64,000 nt of DNA. Source: Bugula neritina (lineage: Eukaryota; Bryozoa; Gymnolaemata; Cheilostomatida; Bugulidae). The DNA lies in contig OZ037765.1 of NCBI GenBank assembly GCA_964035545.1, forward strand, positions 11,030,698 to 11,094,697. Reading direction: 5' to 3'. Positions 22,901-37,900 of the stretch are shown here, piece after piece. Below the pieces are notes generated by a model. The model was not told where the DNA came from and ran no database searches. It saw only the letters and a program-made list of their open reading frames with translations. A program made the translations under genes and the position numbers. Numbering within the stretch: the stretch's first letter is position 1; every line of letters begins with the position of its first letter.

Positions 22901-25900
22901 ATAACATACAAATTAACTTCTATTTGCTAAATTCTCATTACGGCAGCATAAAAGATGACATTCAATGTTCACCATTGACAAACTTATATTTAATACTTAT
23001 ATTTAATCACATACCTCTACACTCTGATTAAAGATAACATATTTTGTAACTACAGTTTACTATGTTTACGGTTCCAACACTAAACTTACCGATTAAGACT
23101 TGCAGTGACATCTCCATTTTTCACTCTTTCTCTTTGCTCTATTTTAAGAGTGAGATATAGAGTACGGATGGGAAAGTACACCGCTTGCGGGTACACTCGG
23201 CCAATCTGGCCCAAAAGGTTACACAGCAACTTCCCTTCATTCTGTACTAAACAAGTCAGTAACTGTGGAATCCTGCAACCCAAAAGCAAAAGCTTTAATC
23301 AATGTAACCAAATAACCATCCTATAAACAAATTATTGATTTGCATATCAAATTTATGTTATCCCTTTAACATCTTTACAAATAGCTAAAACAGAAGCTTC
23401 ATAAGCTAGTTTAACATACTTTATGTTTGAAATAACCAGAATTGAAATTAAATAATACGATGCCTCAATACTATTTTAGCCAACACCTTCTTCAGAGGCA
23501 TATGCTAAATTTTGGTTAACTCAGCAGTAATTTATAACCATAGCACATTTTTAACTTTACACTTAGTTTATTGAAAATTAGTTTTATTTGATTTTCAATT
23601 GATTGTACAAGATATTTAAATAATTCTGCTATAGCAGTTAACCTTGAAAATGTTATTTAATTCCAATATGTTCATATATATTAAACTATAATATAATCAC
23701 AGATTTATTTCAATTCAGAAAGCAGATATACATATGTACAAAGCATAACACTGGTTATGCTTTTCACTAGTAGAATTTGTATTGTGCGAATTATATGAGT
23801 TATCTTCCTCTACATAACCCGTTCCATGCTTTCCAACCAGGGTGGAAAAACAGAAGACACATTACATTTGCTTACTTCCATAATGCACATAAGAGAGAGG
23901 GTGTATCACGGAAAGACACTATAAGTAAGAGCTGTGCATCAACATAGTAGAGACATACCAAGGCAGCCATTGCATGGGTGGAACTCCCACGCAGTACTTG
24001 TCAACAGTGTCGGCCAATGAGAGCTTCTCGTCATCATACGTCAACAACCAGAGGACTTTGGCCAAGTACTTTCGTGATTTACTCTCATTCTGATGGCGAC
24101 AGGCGTGTAGGAAACATATAATAGCCGAAACCCCATTAGAAATCACTCTTTGCTAGAAAGTATGCAGTAGTGAGAAGTATAGCTAATCATCAATGCATTG
24201 CAGATATGTAGTTTCTCTATCAAATACAGAGGCCCTGCAACCTAAGTATTACAACTCTTGTACGCTAGCTAGGCCATGAAGAAAAAAGTTGGTGACAGAT
24301 TTGAAGGTGCAGCAAAAGCAATTAAATAAAATATATAAATTGATTTCAACACATGCTTCAAAATCTCCTAAAGCTTGAGATGTTAAAATAAGTTCACTGC
24401 AACGAAAGTATTACCGAGAAAATATCAATTGAGTGATTATTTCAATTCATACCAGCAAGTGAAATAATGGTACATTATATGTTTACAATTATTCTGGATT
24501 ATGAAATAAATTTGTGATGCAATAATTAGAGTTTGTTAGAAGAATAAAGCATTTAAGGTACTTGAAGAAGCAGCAGTTGATATGAAAAGGGCATGTAATG
24601 TTGCACAGTACTCTAAAATTTAATCAGCAAAAATTCTTTAAACTATTTAACTTACCTTTGTGAAAATCTGTACTAGATATTTAACTTACCTTTGTGAAAA
24701 TCTGTGCTAGATAGTCTCCCCACAGGGCCCAAGCTTTCACTAGTGTATCGTGCATTTGGACAGCTGCTGAGAAGGCTTTGTTAGCATCTTCAGACCTACA
24801 AACACACAGAAAGAATATATATATGTGTATAGGAGAGTTACAGAGACGGAGTAGGTAATTCCTAAATTAACATCACAGTACATGACCACCAAGACGGATT
24901 TGCAACACTAAATAAGGACTTGCGTTTAGATGTATAAGAGGCAGCCTTCTTAGTAGGAGATGCGAATCAACTGATTAATTGCTGACCACTTTGGACCTCC
25001 ACTAGCTTTACTATTGGCGAATAAATAGTCCTAATCATTACCTTCATTTGGGAGACACCAAATACGAGTATTACGTATATACTTCCTCATTAACTTATTA
25101 ATATAAAAACAACACAAAACATATAACAAATGGACATACATTAGGATAACATACAAATAAGCATTTTACCTGCCAATTTGGGAGAGAAACATTCCTTTGA
25201 GGGCGTAGAACTCTGCAGTCATCTCCTTAGTGAAGTACTTGAGATTGGTGGACTCAATCACCTCAAGACCCTCCTGGAGCTCATTTCTCCCCATTCCACC
25301 AGCCATGAGCAGGTGACACTTGACCTGCTGTTTGATCTTCTGGTAGCAATCAAGTATCGGCACTGATGGAATCGTATGAATCCTACAAAGTAAAAAACAG
25401 AATCAAAATTCATCTCAGCAAAAAGCTGTTGGTTTTGATTATTCAAGTGCTGCTAATCCAAGTTGAACTTGAGACTAACTACAGCCTTGTCATCACAAGA
25501 TACACAAAAACTGAGTAATTAATTAAGTGCTTGAGAAAAATTGTCCGGATGTCTTGTATGCTGTGACTATTTGCGTTTGTAAATATGTGGATCAGATAAC
25601 AGTGTATTAGGTTGAATCATTCATCATAAAAGATATATTATTCACAGAGTTACAATAAGTGGGAGGAGCTACAAGTACACAGCTATTATAAGAGAAATAT
25701 GAGTTATGTAGCTGTTGTGACTAACCGGCTGAGAGAATCAAGGCAGACACCAGTCAGGTTATGTTTTCTCGCGATCTTACCATAATGGATCATAGCCTGG
25801 GCTGAGGCATGCACACCCAGCATGGAGTTACTTGATAGGTTCTAAAGCAAATATAACGGTAGCAAATGTCAGAATGTTTTTACCTGGCTACAGTCTAACG

Positions 25901-28900
25901 CAACCGAACGTCAGAAATTAAAAGTTCGAATATCATAACAAAGGAAAGTTAAATATTGGTATATAATATACTAATGAGTTTACCTGCGCATCATAGTGGT
26001 TTATAATAAACTAATAGTGAGGTTTTACCTGCGCATCATAGTAGTTTATAATAAACTGATAGTGGGGTTTTACCTGCGCATCATAGTGGTTTATGATAAA
26101 CTGATAGTGATGCTGTCTCCAGGCAAATATGTCACTCCAATGACTGAGGTCATCTGATAGAATGGGCAGACGATTCCGCCATGTCTTTACTATAGCTTTC
26201 ATGTCATGCAGATTACTGTTATTCCGGTTACTGGTGTTTGGCTGCAAACCTTTACTAATCTGAGCAGCTTCCTGTAACTCCATGATCTGCTGAGCTGCCT
26301 GTAAATACAAATATTTCATCATCCGATGCCATCATAGCCTAGAAATTGAGCTTCATCTTTTTCAGTAAAAAATTAATATAGCTTGGGTAAGCATTGAAAG
26401 AAAACAACACACATCATAAGCATGCATAAACCTACAGATACACAGTTGTGAGATTTTTAGGAAGATACCAGCTATTTATATAAGCAGATGTGTTTATGAT
26501 AAAGAAAATAAAGACCGTTTGATGGTTAACACTAAACTAAACGATATAGCAGGCAGCTGAGACAACAAATAGCAGACCTGGAGAAATGGAGTATGGATAT
26601 GTGACACAACCCTCGGTAATCTTCTCCACTCCTTGATGGCCATAGTTGTAGCTAAATCCACTAGCGTGTCGACCATAGTGAGGTGTTGCTCATCCGGGTG
26701 GCAGATGGCTATATAGCCTCGATACATGCTCACCTGTAGCAGGTATGTTTTAGCTAAATCAACTTATTCATGTAATAAGCAATGGTTCAGGTAACTTATG
26801 AAATTTCAGTTTCACCTATTGTTGAGATAGGATAGCATAAAATCTGCACTGCATAGTAAATGGCAATTTAGAATCTAAATTCAAACTAGAAAGAGATAAA
26901 ACCTCCAACCTTCCAAGCACTTTCCTTGGGGCAGCTAGCTTCAACCTGAGCCAATGCATCTTTCATCATAGACCAGTTGGGAACTCTCCAAGCACTTTCC
27001 AGTATCAAATGGGGATTCGTATTTCCTACAAAAAAAAACAATCAATTTCTAGAAGATTCTAGTAAGATATTGCAATTTGATACTCGAACTTATTGCTTAT
27101 TCCCTGCCTCTAACCTTTTGAGTTGGCGTACTCCAGCAGTAGGTCCCACTGATTCAGTTCTTTAGCACACTGCACCCAGTGGTCCTCCCACACCTTGAAC
27201 TCACATAGGACATTAGATCCAGCAGCAGTGACATTGAGTTCACCTCTCGCTTTAGCCATTACCTGACGAGTGACATAGAGCCGAATGTATTAAATATCTA
27301 TAGCTCCAATCATATATAAATGAATATTCACTGCGTTTCCAACTTTCGCATTATGCAAATGGGTTTTTCTTTTGATGTTTGTTAACAGTTGCATCTAATG
27401 AAACCATAATCATAAGTTCATGCAAACTGCAGCCACAAATTCGATGTACGAGCATTCATTTGCATAATGCAAAGTAATAGAAATGCAGTGAATATTAAAT
27501 TAGAACGTACACTTAACTATATTTTACTTAGAAACAGCTTTACTAAGTGTAGAGATACAGCACAAACCTGTTCATATGTGGTTTGAGCTTGTTCATAATA
27601 ACCGTGTTGCTCATAAGATAGAGCTGTAACAGTTTCTGGATATTTGGCCTTCTTGGACCACAGTCCAGTTAGCATGTCTTTCTCTCTTAGCAAAGCGTAT
27701 ATATCGGAGAGCATGTCATACGTCTCCTACAAGAATCAGAAACACTTAATGAAAAAACTCAACTAAACGTACAGTAAATATTATACGATTACTGTAGTAA
27801 AACATTAAACATATTCCATTAATTTTTTTACCCAAAATGCACTGTATGACCATGTTACCTAAACTCTTATAAATCATTGATGAAACATTTTTATCAGTTT
27901 TGTGCAATCGCCAAAAACTTGTAAAAAATTTTGAACTAGAAGACAACCCCTAACAATATTCTCTAGTCATTTTCTAAAAATATACATTGATAATTTACAA
28001 TAAAATCAGCAGTTTAAGTACAATGTACCTGAGTCAAAGCCTCATTAGGCGTGTTTGGTTCAAAATCAAACTCAGTGCCACTGAACTTCTGCTGCTTAAG
28101 TTGCAGGATGTTAGAATGGCTGCTGTCCATCGCGAGGAGCTCCAAGAGGAGGGCAGCACGATGCCACAGATTGTGACTCTTTCCCAGGTATTTAATGACC
28201 GATGGCCTGATTGGCAGCGATGGGACACATCGAGTTATAGCCTCAAAGAAAACCTAAACACAGTATAAAGTGACATGAATAATGGCAGATAAAACTAATT
28301 AACCATTTGAAATAAATGGTTACTGCCAACAATTCACCATAATTAAATTAGTGCCAAAATTCATCCATTTTTAACAACTAGAATACAATTTTTTATAGTC
28401 ATTTGTTCAAGAAAAGTCATTGCTACACAAAGGTTTGAGAGGACAATTTTGAAAAGCCTTAGGACTAACCTTACAAGAACTGGGCTGGGTATCTTTCTGT
28501 CCCACATGACTACCACTACAGAGAAATGGAATCAACTCTGCCGCCAGGTTCAGTTGCTGTTTCTCGAGTAACACCTTTATAAATAATCAATATGAGGAAA
28601 TAACTCCCACATATAAAATATTGCTATATATTATATATAAATATACAAATAAAGAATGATATTCTAGGAATAATACATTAAACAATTAGAACAATATAGA
28701 ATTATAGACCACAGCAGTTTATTCATCTAGTATTTACTCAACTAGAATATAGAAAAGTGACTTTGAATAAGTTTATTGTGTCTAACAATCGTCTTCCACT
28801 ACCTTCCATATTCTAGGGAAGAGCTCTATCCACGTATGTGTGGCCAGATCGGAGTTGATATGGGCTAGCTGGCACACGGCAGTAAGTAACGACACGGTCT

Positions 28901-31900
28901 TCGTACCTTGGCACATTTCCAAAAACTTTGACTGCCGAGCTAATAACTGCTGGATAGTCTACAACATATCAACAGCAAAAACATGTTTTTATTGTTAAAC
29001 CCACTACTAAACAAAAGAAGTTTTGCACTGAAACTTATTATTCAAAAATTAAAACATAACATCTTTCAGGATATCAAACGATGAGTCTGACATTAACAAA
29101 GACTAACAAGCTTGGGAGTCTTGCTATCTGTTTCCTGCATCTTCCCAAATGTGTCGGTATCGTCGGTAAACTCAATGTCAATTTCTTCCTCCTCGTTATC
29201 TATAGTCTCGATGTCCATTGGCTCCTCCTTCATCTTGGTGACTTGCACAAACGCAGCCCTCTCATGACTGTCAGCTAGAGTGACCACTGATGAAACCGGA
29301 GCCAGCTGGTAACTAGGTGCAGCACCCTGTATCTGGGTGCCATTCACAGCTACTGTCAGCACCAGCTCCAGGCACTGCTTTATCCAGAAGTGATCTAAAA
29401 ATAGATTCGGTAAACTTAGCAACGTAGTACAACAGATCTGAGGTATTTCTTGAGGTAGTAAAAACAATGAGGCAATTTTATTTACATAAATTTAGAAATG
29501 GTTTACTTTTATAAAAACATTTTTATAAATATTAAAATCACATACTAGCCATAGACTCCCAGTTTTGTGAGGAGCAAATGTACATCAGCCTATCAAACAG
29601 CCTCCTCTTAACGCTGTTTTCAAACACTTCAAAGAACTTCTGTCTAATCACAGGCTGTGTGCATCGAAGTCCAGACAGAAATGCAACCTAAAGCAAAGCA
29701 TAACAGGTAAGAGAGAAGTGCTACAGGTTTGCGGACATTTACCAGTTGCTACTTTTTCATTTTATGTCTGAAAATCTAGTTTGTTAGCAAAGATGACTAA
29801 TATAAAACAAAATTCGGAATTTTATAATACTAAATAAACAAACTTGGCTAAACTCTAGTTTTGCATATTATGCAAGCTGTTCACCTCTAGTTTAGAGGTA
29901 AGATCTGTATTGGCCAGTTCTTTCTCTCTGTAAATGTAATTTACTAGTTCAAGGAACTGAGCATTCAACTCCACGTGGCTATCGTCATTAGAGTTGAATC
30001 GTTTCTCCACATTCTGCATGAGTTTGACAAGAAGTATGACTTTCTCCTTCAGGTGAGGAGTCTGGTTCATGGAAATAGTAGTCTTAGTTTTGACCCAGTC
30101 TTCTACCATCCTTGTGATTGCCTTCATGACCTATAAAATGATGACATAGCACTAAAAGACAGCGGTATACCATGTAGCAACATAAAATACAATGATATAG
30201 GGCTGGAAGATAATTATGGAGGTATACAAATAAATCTACTGCACTTTCCTAAACTTGTTATAATAAAGGGTCTAGCATCACGAATAATTTCAAAAGCATG
30301 AACAAAAATTGTGGAGTATTTCGTAATTATAAAAGCCTTTGATGCAAACATTATATATTTAACTCACCTATATTATTTCATGCTTATGGTGCATTATTAC
30401 TGTAAGATATGTACGTACATTACCACTGTAAGATTTTGAAGTTAGTGACTATAACAAGTTACCTTGGCATCAGCACTCTTCTCTATTAAACCAACCAGTA
30501 TGGTTCCAATAAACATCTTTCTCATTTCCTGGTTCATGATACCAACTCTGTTCTTCACAAGGTCAAGGCTAAAATTGTCATCATATATTTAGCTCGATAG
30601 AAGGCAGCAAACAACATACACACATTCTACTATACCACATTATTCTACTATACCACATTATTCTACTATACCACATTATTCTACTATACCACATTATTCT
30701 ACTATACCACATTATTCTACTATACCACATTATTCTACTATACCACATTATTCTGCTATACCACATTATTCTACTATACCACATTATTCTACTATACCAC
30801 ATTATTATACTATACCACATTATTCTACTATACCACATTATTCTACTATACCACATTATTCTACTATACCTCATTATTCTACTATACCACATTATTCTAC
30901 TATACCACATTATTCTACTATACCTCATTATTCTACTATATCACATTATTCTATTATACCACATTATTCTACTGTACCACATTATTTAGCTCACAACATA
31001 ATGACCAGTACCTGAGAATGAGCAGGTCACTTGCTATTGGTATACTCTCCTGGTTGGTGGGTGCCAAGTGCTCCTTTGTCATGCGTTGCAGCACGCGCAT
31101 GAACGAGGTTATTAGTCTGTCAATATAGCCCTGATTGTGACTGCACGTAGCCTTGAGTATCATCAGGGTGCCAAAGAGAAGCGGGTGGGTCCCTGTTGTG
31201 GACTTCTCATACGAACTCAAACCCTCATACACAACCTGTAAGGACTAAAGCTAGTAAGCTCTACATCTCTTTCACTTTATCAGTAACTCCCAGTACTTTA
31301 TTACACATGTTTCTAGTAAAAACAAGCATTTTAAGATCATAATATATAACTATAAAATAAGTCAACTAATATTTATAATAATTATAATGACAGAAAGCAG
31401 AAGGGCCGCACCTTGCTAACACAAGCATATAGTACTTCAAGTTCGTCGTGTTTAGAGGCTACATTGGATGACACAGGCTCTGTTGGGAATATAGACATTA
31501 GCTTGGATAAGAGTCCATGGACAGAGCGGATAACCTAATAAATATATTAGTAAACAGCATAGTTGATATGAATATACAACAACATGAAAGTAATAAGCAC
31601 TATGAAGAACGTTTTCAAAACTAAAAGGTTTATATATTGCTGATGATACACTGCAAGCAAATTGATATACTATGCTAGTCAAACTTATTACAAGTATAGA
31701 GTTTAATTGGAGTAATTGTGAACCTTTGAGTTGGTGCAGTTCATGCAAGCAGCTATTCCTTTCTGCAGAGGCTTCAAACTAGAAAGGATAGTCTCCTTCT
31801 TCAATATTGTAAGTAGAAAGGTCAAAAGCTCGAGTGCTGTACAAATGTTGGAGTAGTTGGGTTGAGACGTATCCACAGACATGAACAGCTTCTCAAACCT

Positions 31901-34900
31901 GTACATAGAAATAGCAGTAATGAACATGATATAGAAACTATAGGTTGATGAATAAGGACAGCAGCTACATATCAACACAATGTCATCAACATCACACAGT
32001 CTATAAAACATAAGAAATAATATAAAATATAATAATCTGCACTAATAATGCAATAAAAAAGCAAACAAAAGACTACACAAAATTTTATAAACAAATACTA
32101 TTCTGAAAACAGGATGAAAATAGCAAATTATTTTTCCATATGAAAGTAAAAAAGATGATAATACTCAAACTACATACTCAAGCTTGAATTATCGTTAACT
32201 GAAGTAAAATATCATGTGTAGTGGTTATTTTCTCACCCATTCAACTTGAGATCAGCCATGGGCCAACTTTCTGATTTCAAAGCTGTTTTTATTATATTTA
32301 CTGAACGTCGTGAAAGTAGTTCTCCTGGAGATCCACCTGTTCCATTACTTTCATTAACCTGAGAGTAATTTAGTAAAAGAATAAATGAAGTTTATCTTTG
32401 TTTATTTACTAAACAGAGTTTAAAAGCTGCGGTATCTTGATGAAGAAATTATGAAAAGAACTGAACAAAACAATTTTCTTACATCCGTAAATACAATAAG
32501 ATTATGATATTAACTAATAATTCATATAAACATCTAATCACATAGTGGAAGAACGGGGTTTTTATTATAATATAACAAACAAGTACACATTAGCTCCATA
32601 ACAGGTGACACGCATGGACAAGTGACAGACATGTGTATATGCTCATTACCTGACAGGCGATTCTGAGCAGGAAATTAATAACAGCATCACAGAAATGTTT
32701 CTCTATCGGCTTGTTGACATCAGCCGCTGCCTTTCCAGGAGATGTGGCTGAGCTGCTGGCGGGAGTTGTCTGTAGTAAACAACAGAACTTCACACATGAT
32801 ACTCGGCGGCTAGGTTAGTAGACATTTTGTCTATTGCATAAAAAATATATACTTTTACTTGGGCACCTCATGTCATACTTACAGCCGAAGAGGTTGTGGC
32901 TGAGGAGGTTGTGGCTGAAGAGGTTGTGGCTGAGGAAGTCACAGGCACTTGAGGCTCTTCCTTCACAACAGTGTTTGACTCCTCCTTCACTCTTCCAATC
33001 TCCCATTTCACTATCACCTCGGCAATGTCTACTGTTAGTCTTTTCTGTTCAAAGTTAGGCTGTAGAAAAACAACTCAAATTAGTGCTGGTTGGGTAATGA
33101 TATAAGCTTACCGTATGATTTAGAATAAAAGTTATCTCAACACAACTTATAAAGGCACAACAGTTTCTTTTGGTTAAACTTTAGAAGTTACCAGAGTACC
33201 AACTAGCAAGTGGTTCCATCAAAAGCTGTAACATTACATGTATGTATATTTCCGTTAATCTTATACAGCATCTAAGAACTGAAGCTCCAAATACTTAGAG
33301 TAGTTCTCTATAAAGATTTATAGAGCTCAAGTAGTAAATATAACTAGCGAAAAAAATTGTTAACTATGAGTGGCTAAGAGTTCATGGAAAAATTAACTTA
33401 TGTTTCATGAAACCGTCTTTAGATATAATAACATAAGGAAACAGCGACTAATTATGACTTACAGTTTGTGTGAAGGCGAGTCTCTGCATGGAGGTGACCA
33501 TATGCTGAACGAGCTGGTGACGTACCGGACTGTACACCTTGTTGTGTCGAACTATAAGCTGCAGGATGTGCACCAGCTGAGCTATGGTGTGTCCCTCCTC
33601 CAGTATTATCTTCTTAGTCCAATGGATCAGCATTATCTGCACAGAGACAACAAAAATTGAATTCACAGAAGTTGACAGTTAGTTACAGCTAATGCATAAA
33701 AAATGGTTGCTCAACTTTAAATAAAAAGGTCAGCAGCTCATAGAAATTACTACACTTGACAAATGCAATATAGTTTAGAAAATCAGAATGGGTATACAAT
33801 GGTTCTAGAGATATTGTTCTGGAGCAATTCTATTGATGCACCAGGTTTCTAGTCCAATCACTGTGAGAGCCACTAGTGAGAAAGGGGTATTTGATTGCAG
33901 TCACTATTATGCTAATCAATAAAATCATATGTGGCCCTAGCAAAGAATCTCCCAAAACCGGGATCTTAACAAAAGCAACCCAAAAGCTTGATGAATAAAT
34001 CGTATTGGTATATATATATAGCTATATAGCTTATATAGTATATTATAAGCTCATAGAGTTTCTTTGCGTAAGGTTATTTATGTTATCTACATTGACTCAC
34101 ATTGCCATCTTCCATTCTACCTGGCATAGCAGGAGTTAGGATATCAAGGGCCTGTCTCACCACCGCACGGGCCTCGACTGCATGAGCTTTCAACAGACTG
34201 TGAAATACTTGCAGTACAATTCTCTTGTGAATAGCAAACTTAGCAATGATGTGGGAGAGCAGGAGGTGGCCGTTGTACTTAGTTGCTGGGTCAACACAGT
34301 TCTTAGAAAGCAAGCATGGCCACGCAAACGTCATCAGCCTTCTCAACTTGTTACCTTGACGTCTACAGACAAGGAGAATAGATAAGAGACTGGAGGCTCC
34401 ACTTGTGCCTGAGAAATGCTTGTGTGTATATAAGATACGTATCTGCAGTTTACCATAAGAAGCAGGTAAATATTTAAAGTCATGAGTGGTCTAAATCTCA
34501 AGGGGAAACAATTGTGAGTTAAAAGTATTTACAATATTATTTCACATGCATAGATACATCATATATAGCATGCATGTGAAATAATATTGGCATTTCTTTT
34601 TTTCACTATTTGCAGGAAATACAGTTACAAACTAGACTATATACTTGCATTACAATATCAAAAAACATTTTGTAGACAATTCAGATGGTACAATTCAAGT
34701 TTGATTAAGTATCTTCACACACAAATACACAAGCATACATACCCACGCACACACATATACGTATGAAGACAAAAGAGTTGTAACAATGACTAACTTGTTG
34801 TTGGCATCATGTATATGTGGTGAGGCATGCTCCACTAGCATACTAGAGAACTGTAGCAGAAGTATTCTGACATTGTCAGAAGTAGCAAACGGATTGTCAG

Positions 34901-37900
34901 GGTCTATCACCTGTTAAAAAATAAACATACTAGCTTAAAATCAGCATTATTTTCATATAATACTGAAATCATTTTACTGATTGGAACAAATTTACATTCA
35001 TTTATTATCAAACGTATGAATTATCTCAAACACAAGATTATTTTCATGTTATATAATACTGAAATTATTTTATTTATTAGAATGAACAGAAAAACAGTAA
35101 TCCTGGATAAATAAACAAAAATTATGTGGATTATCTCAGTAAAAAGCTATCAGGAAGGGGAAAATGATTGAAACTTGTTGGAACTAACACAAAGGTCATC
35201 TATTGACAAAGTGCCAAAAAATTGCTACACGCTACATCAAATTTTAAATGATTAAGGTTGTAGCCAGCACAAGTTCAAAAACACCCAGAATATAATATCG
35301 CAATATAAAACAGACCTTGTTAATAAAGACAGATATGATGTTGTCTGGGTTGTCTTGATCAGGAGCAGCTGGTCCACCTATCAATTCCTTCCCGTGTCCA
35401 GAATCAAATGCATTTTGGAAACACGGTATCAAAATCAACTGGAGCACCTATGTAACACATATATATACACAATAACGTAGAGGTATAACACTCATGCAGA
35501 GGGAAATGAGATTACATCCCAATGCATCTTAATTTCTATATTTAGTACTTTCTCAAAAACAAATAAGGTAAATCAATCTTTAACATATCCAATTTTAATT
35601 GAATGCATTGACAACATACTTTATGAAGTCATGTTAATTTTTAAGTGTCGGATGGGCTGAAAACCCAACTAATATTCTAATGATTAACTCACTTTGGCAA
35701 TCATTTCCTGAGTGAACTTGGTATCGTGGAAGATTTCAGCAAACTTAAAAAAGGCACTCCTTTTCCAGTCTATACTGTAAGTCTATTTGAAAATATAAAC
35801 AAAAGAGGCTATATGTATCACAGCATCAAACATAATAGTGGAATAAACTCAGTAAGATAAGCAATACCCTGAGAAGCTAGTAAGATACCTTAGCAACTGT
35901 CTCGTGTAGGAAGTTACGAAAGAACTGGTACTGTGGAAGAAGATGGGATGAAAAACATCTGAGCATTCTGAACAAAAGCTCTATATCGGAGTTGTCTTGC
36001 CTACAGAAATAAACCATGCAATAGTTAAAACTATTCATAATTACAATTATCTTATCGCCAAATTATTTCTCCAACTATTATCATAATATCCTAATATTAT
36101 TAAAAAAAATACAATATTATGATCGTATAGGATGATTACAATGTGGAGAAATATTCTATTTAACTAAAGATGCTAATAAAAGACTTGAATAGATTTACTA
36201 AACAGGTAATGATGTTTTACGTCAATTATGACATAGCTCACACTTTGTTATGTAATCTTGTATTTTATAATAAAGAGTGTGTCAATCAATTCGACTGTTG
36301 GCATCAAGTAACATAGCCACAAGTGTGCTAGCACCACTCAAAGGCTAGGAACACATTATGAATAAATATGTACCATAGCATGGTAGAAGTTAACATATTT
36401 TACCGAATCTAAAAAACGATAGATATTTCTATAAAACAATTAGTTAATCTAAGAAATAGAAAAGTTACAGTATAAATAATATTGACAAGTATATCGCGAT
36501 TATTGCACTCTATAGCATGACAAACTATTCAGGCAACATGGGTCATCACTGTCATCTGTATACAGACATATATTGAAAAGCGCTCTTTAATGTTAAACTA
36601 AAACATACTTGAAATAGGCCAGGAGACATTTTATGATCAGCTTTGGTTCTCGGTAAGGAAGGAGAGCGCAAGACTCACGAGCTTGTCTCAGAACAGAAAC
36701 TAGTTTCCTGTGCTTGTCATGGAAGACGTCACTTGTCCACAACTTCATCAACACTTTCAGCTGAAACAACACATATGCTATATGTCTACATACTACAAAT
36801 TGTATATATATGTATACTACAAATACTACACATCTATCTACAACGAATACTATACATCTATATAATACGAGTATAAATACTATATGTCTATATAATATAA
36901 ATACTATATATCTATATATTACAAATACTGCATGCCTATATACTACAAATAGAATAAAACATTACCCGTCAACATAACACAAATGAAGAAAACTGCTCAT
37001 TGAAGCAAAATTACTTTCAATATTCAAGCCACCACAAGGAGATATGTTAAGAATTGAGTGACAATACGTGGCAGCACTGATAGCAATGGAATGTATACAG
37101 AAGTGGCAAGTATAAGCTAGCTAGCGTAAGCTAACAGATATATGTTACTCACCACAGCTGAATTGGTTTTGATATATGAATTGTCATGCTTAGTAATGAT
37201 ATGGACAAGTTGTACACCAATGTATTGAGATTCATCTCTCGCATCTACTAAGCTGCTGCCAATAGTAGCTCCAGTCTAAAAACACAGTATACAGGATTAC
37301 ACAACTAACAAACCTAAACATAAAACTGATGAAAGTTCATAGTGTTTCTGTATGTAAAGTTATTTATGTTATCCACGTTGACTCACAATGCAGCTTCAAC
37401 TTACAACTATTTGTGTTTGCAATAATTCGATAATTTTTGGAGTTTTCTCCACAAGCTTCTCTCTGAACTTGGCGCCGTTTTCTGCGGATTTAAACTGAGC
37501 GAGAAAAACCCGTACTGTATGAGGGTCAGCCAAATATGCATCTGACAGAAACAAATCCACAGCTTCTGTTGGAAACCTGAGCAGAAACTTGAATAACGGC
37601 TCCTGGAATGGACTGCCACGCTAAAATACGCACAGAGTTGGGAGCATTTTCCAATGAATAGCAAGTAGACTCATTCACAACAACCATAATAACCACTTAT
37701 CTATAAATTTGTCTTGGAAAAATACCACCATATAGTAAATTCAGTCGAAAATAGAGCATTTCACGTATTCTATGCTTTTACAAGTACTAATTAAATATGG
37801 GACCAGCCATTATTGATATGCTACGGGAGCATCTACAGCCCAGAAAAAAGCACATTATAAAATACATTTGCTTTATCATATAATATACTAATTATATTAT

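Noticed and set aside
30581-30928. A 115-aa reading frame of MWYSRI repeats on the - strand
   Set aside because: It is the translation of an 18-bp minisatellite inside a TRRAP intron.
34532-34589. A microRNA gene
   Set aside because: The perfect stem is only 20 bp with an 18-nt loop, and flanks do not extend the pairing, so it does not meet the usual precursor shape.
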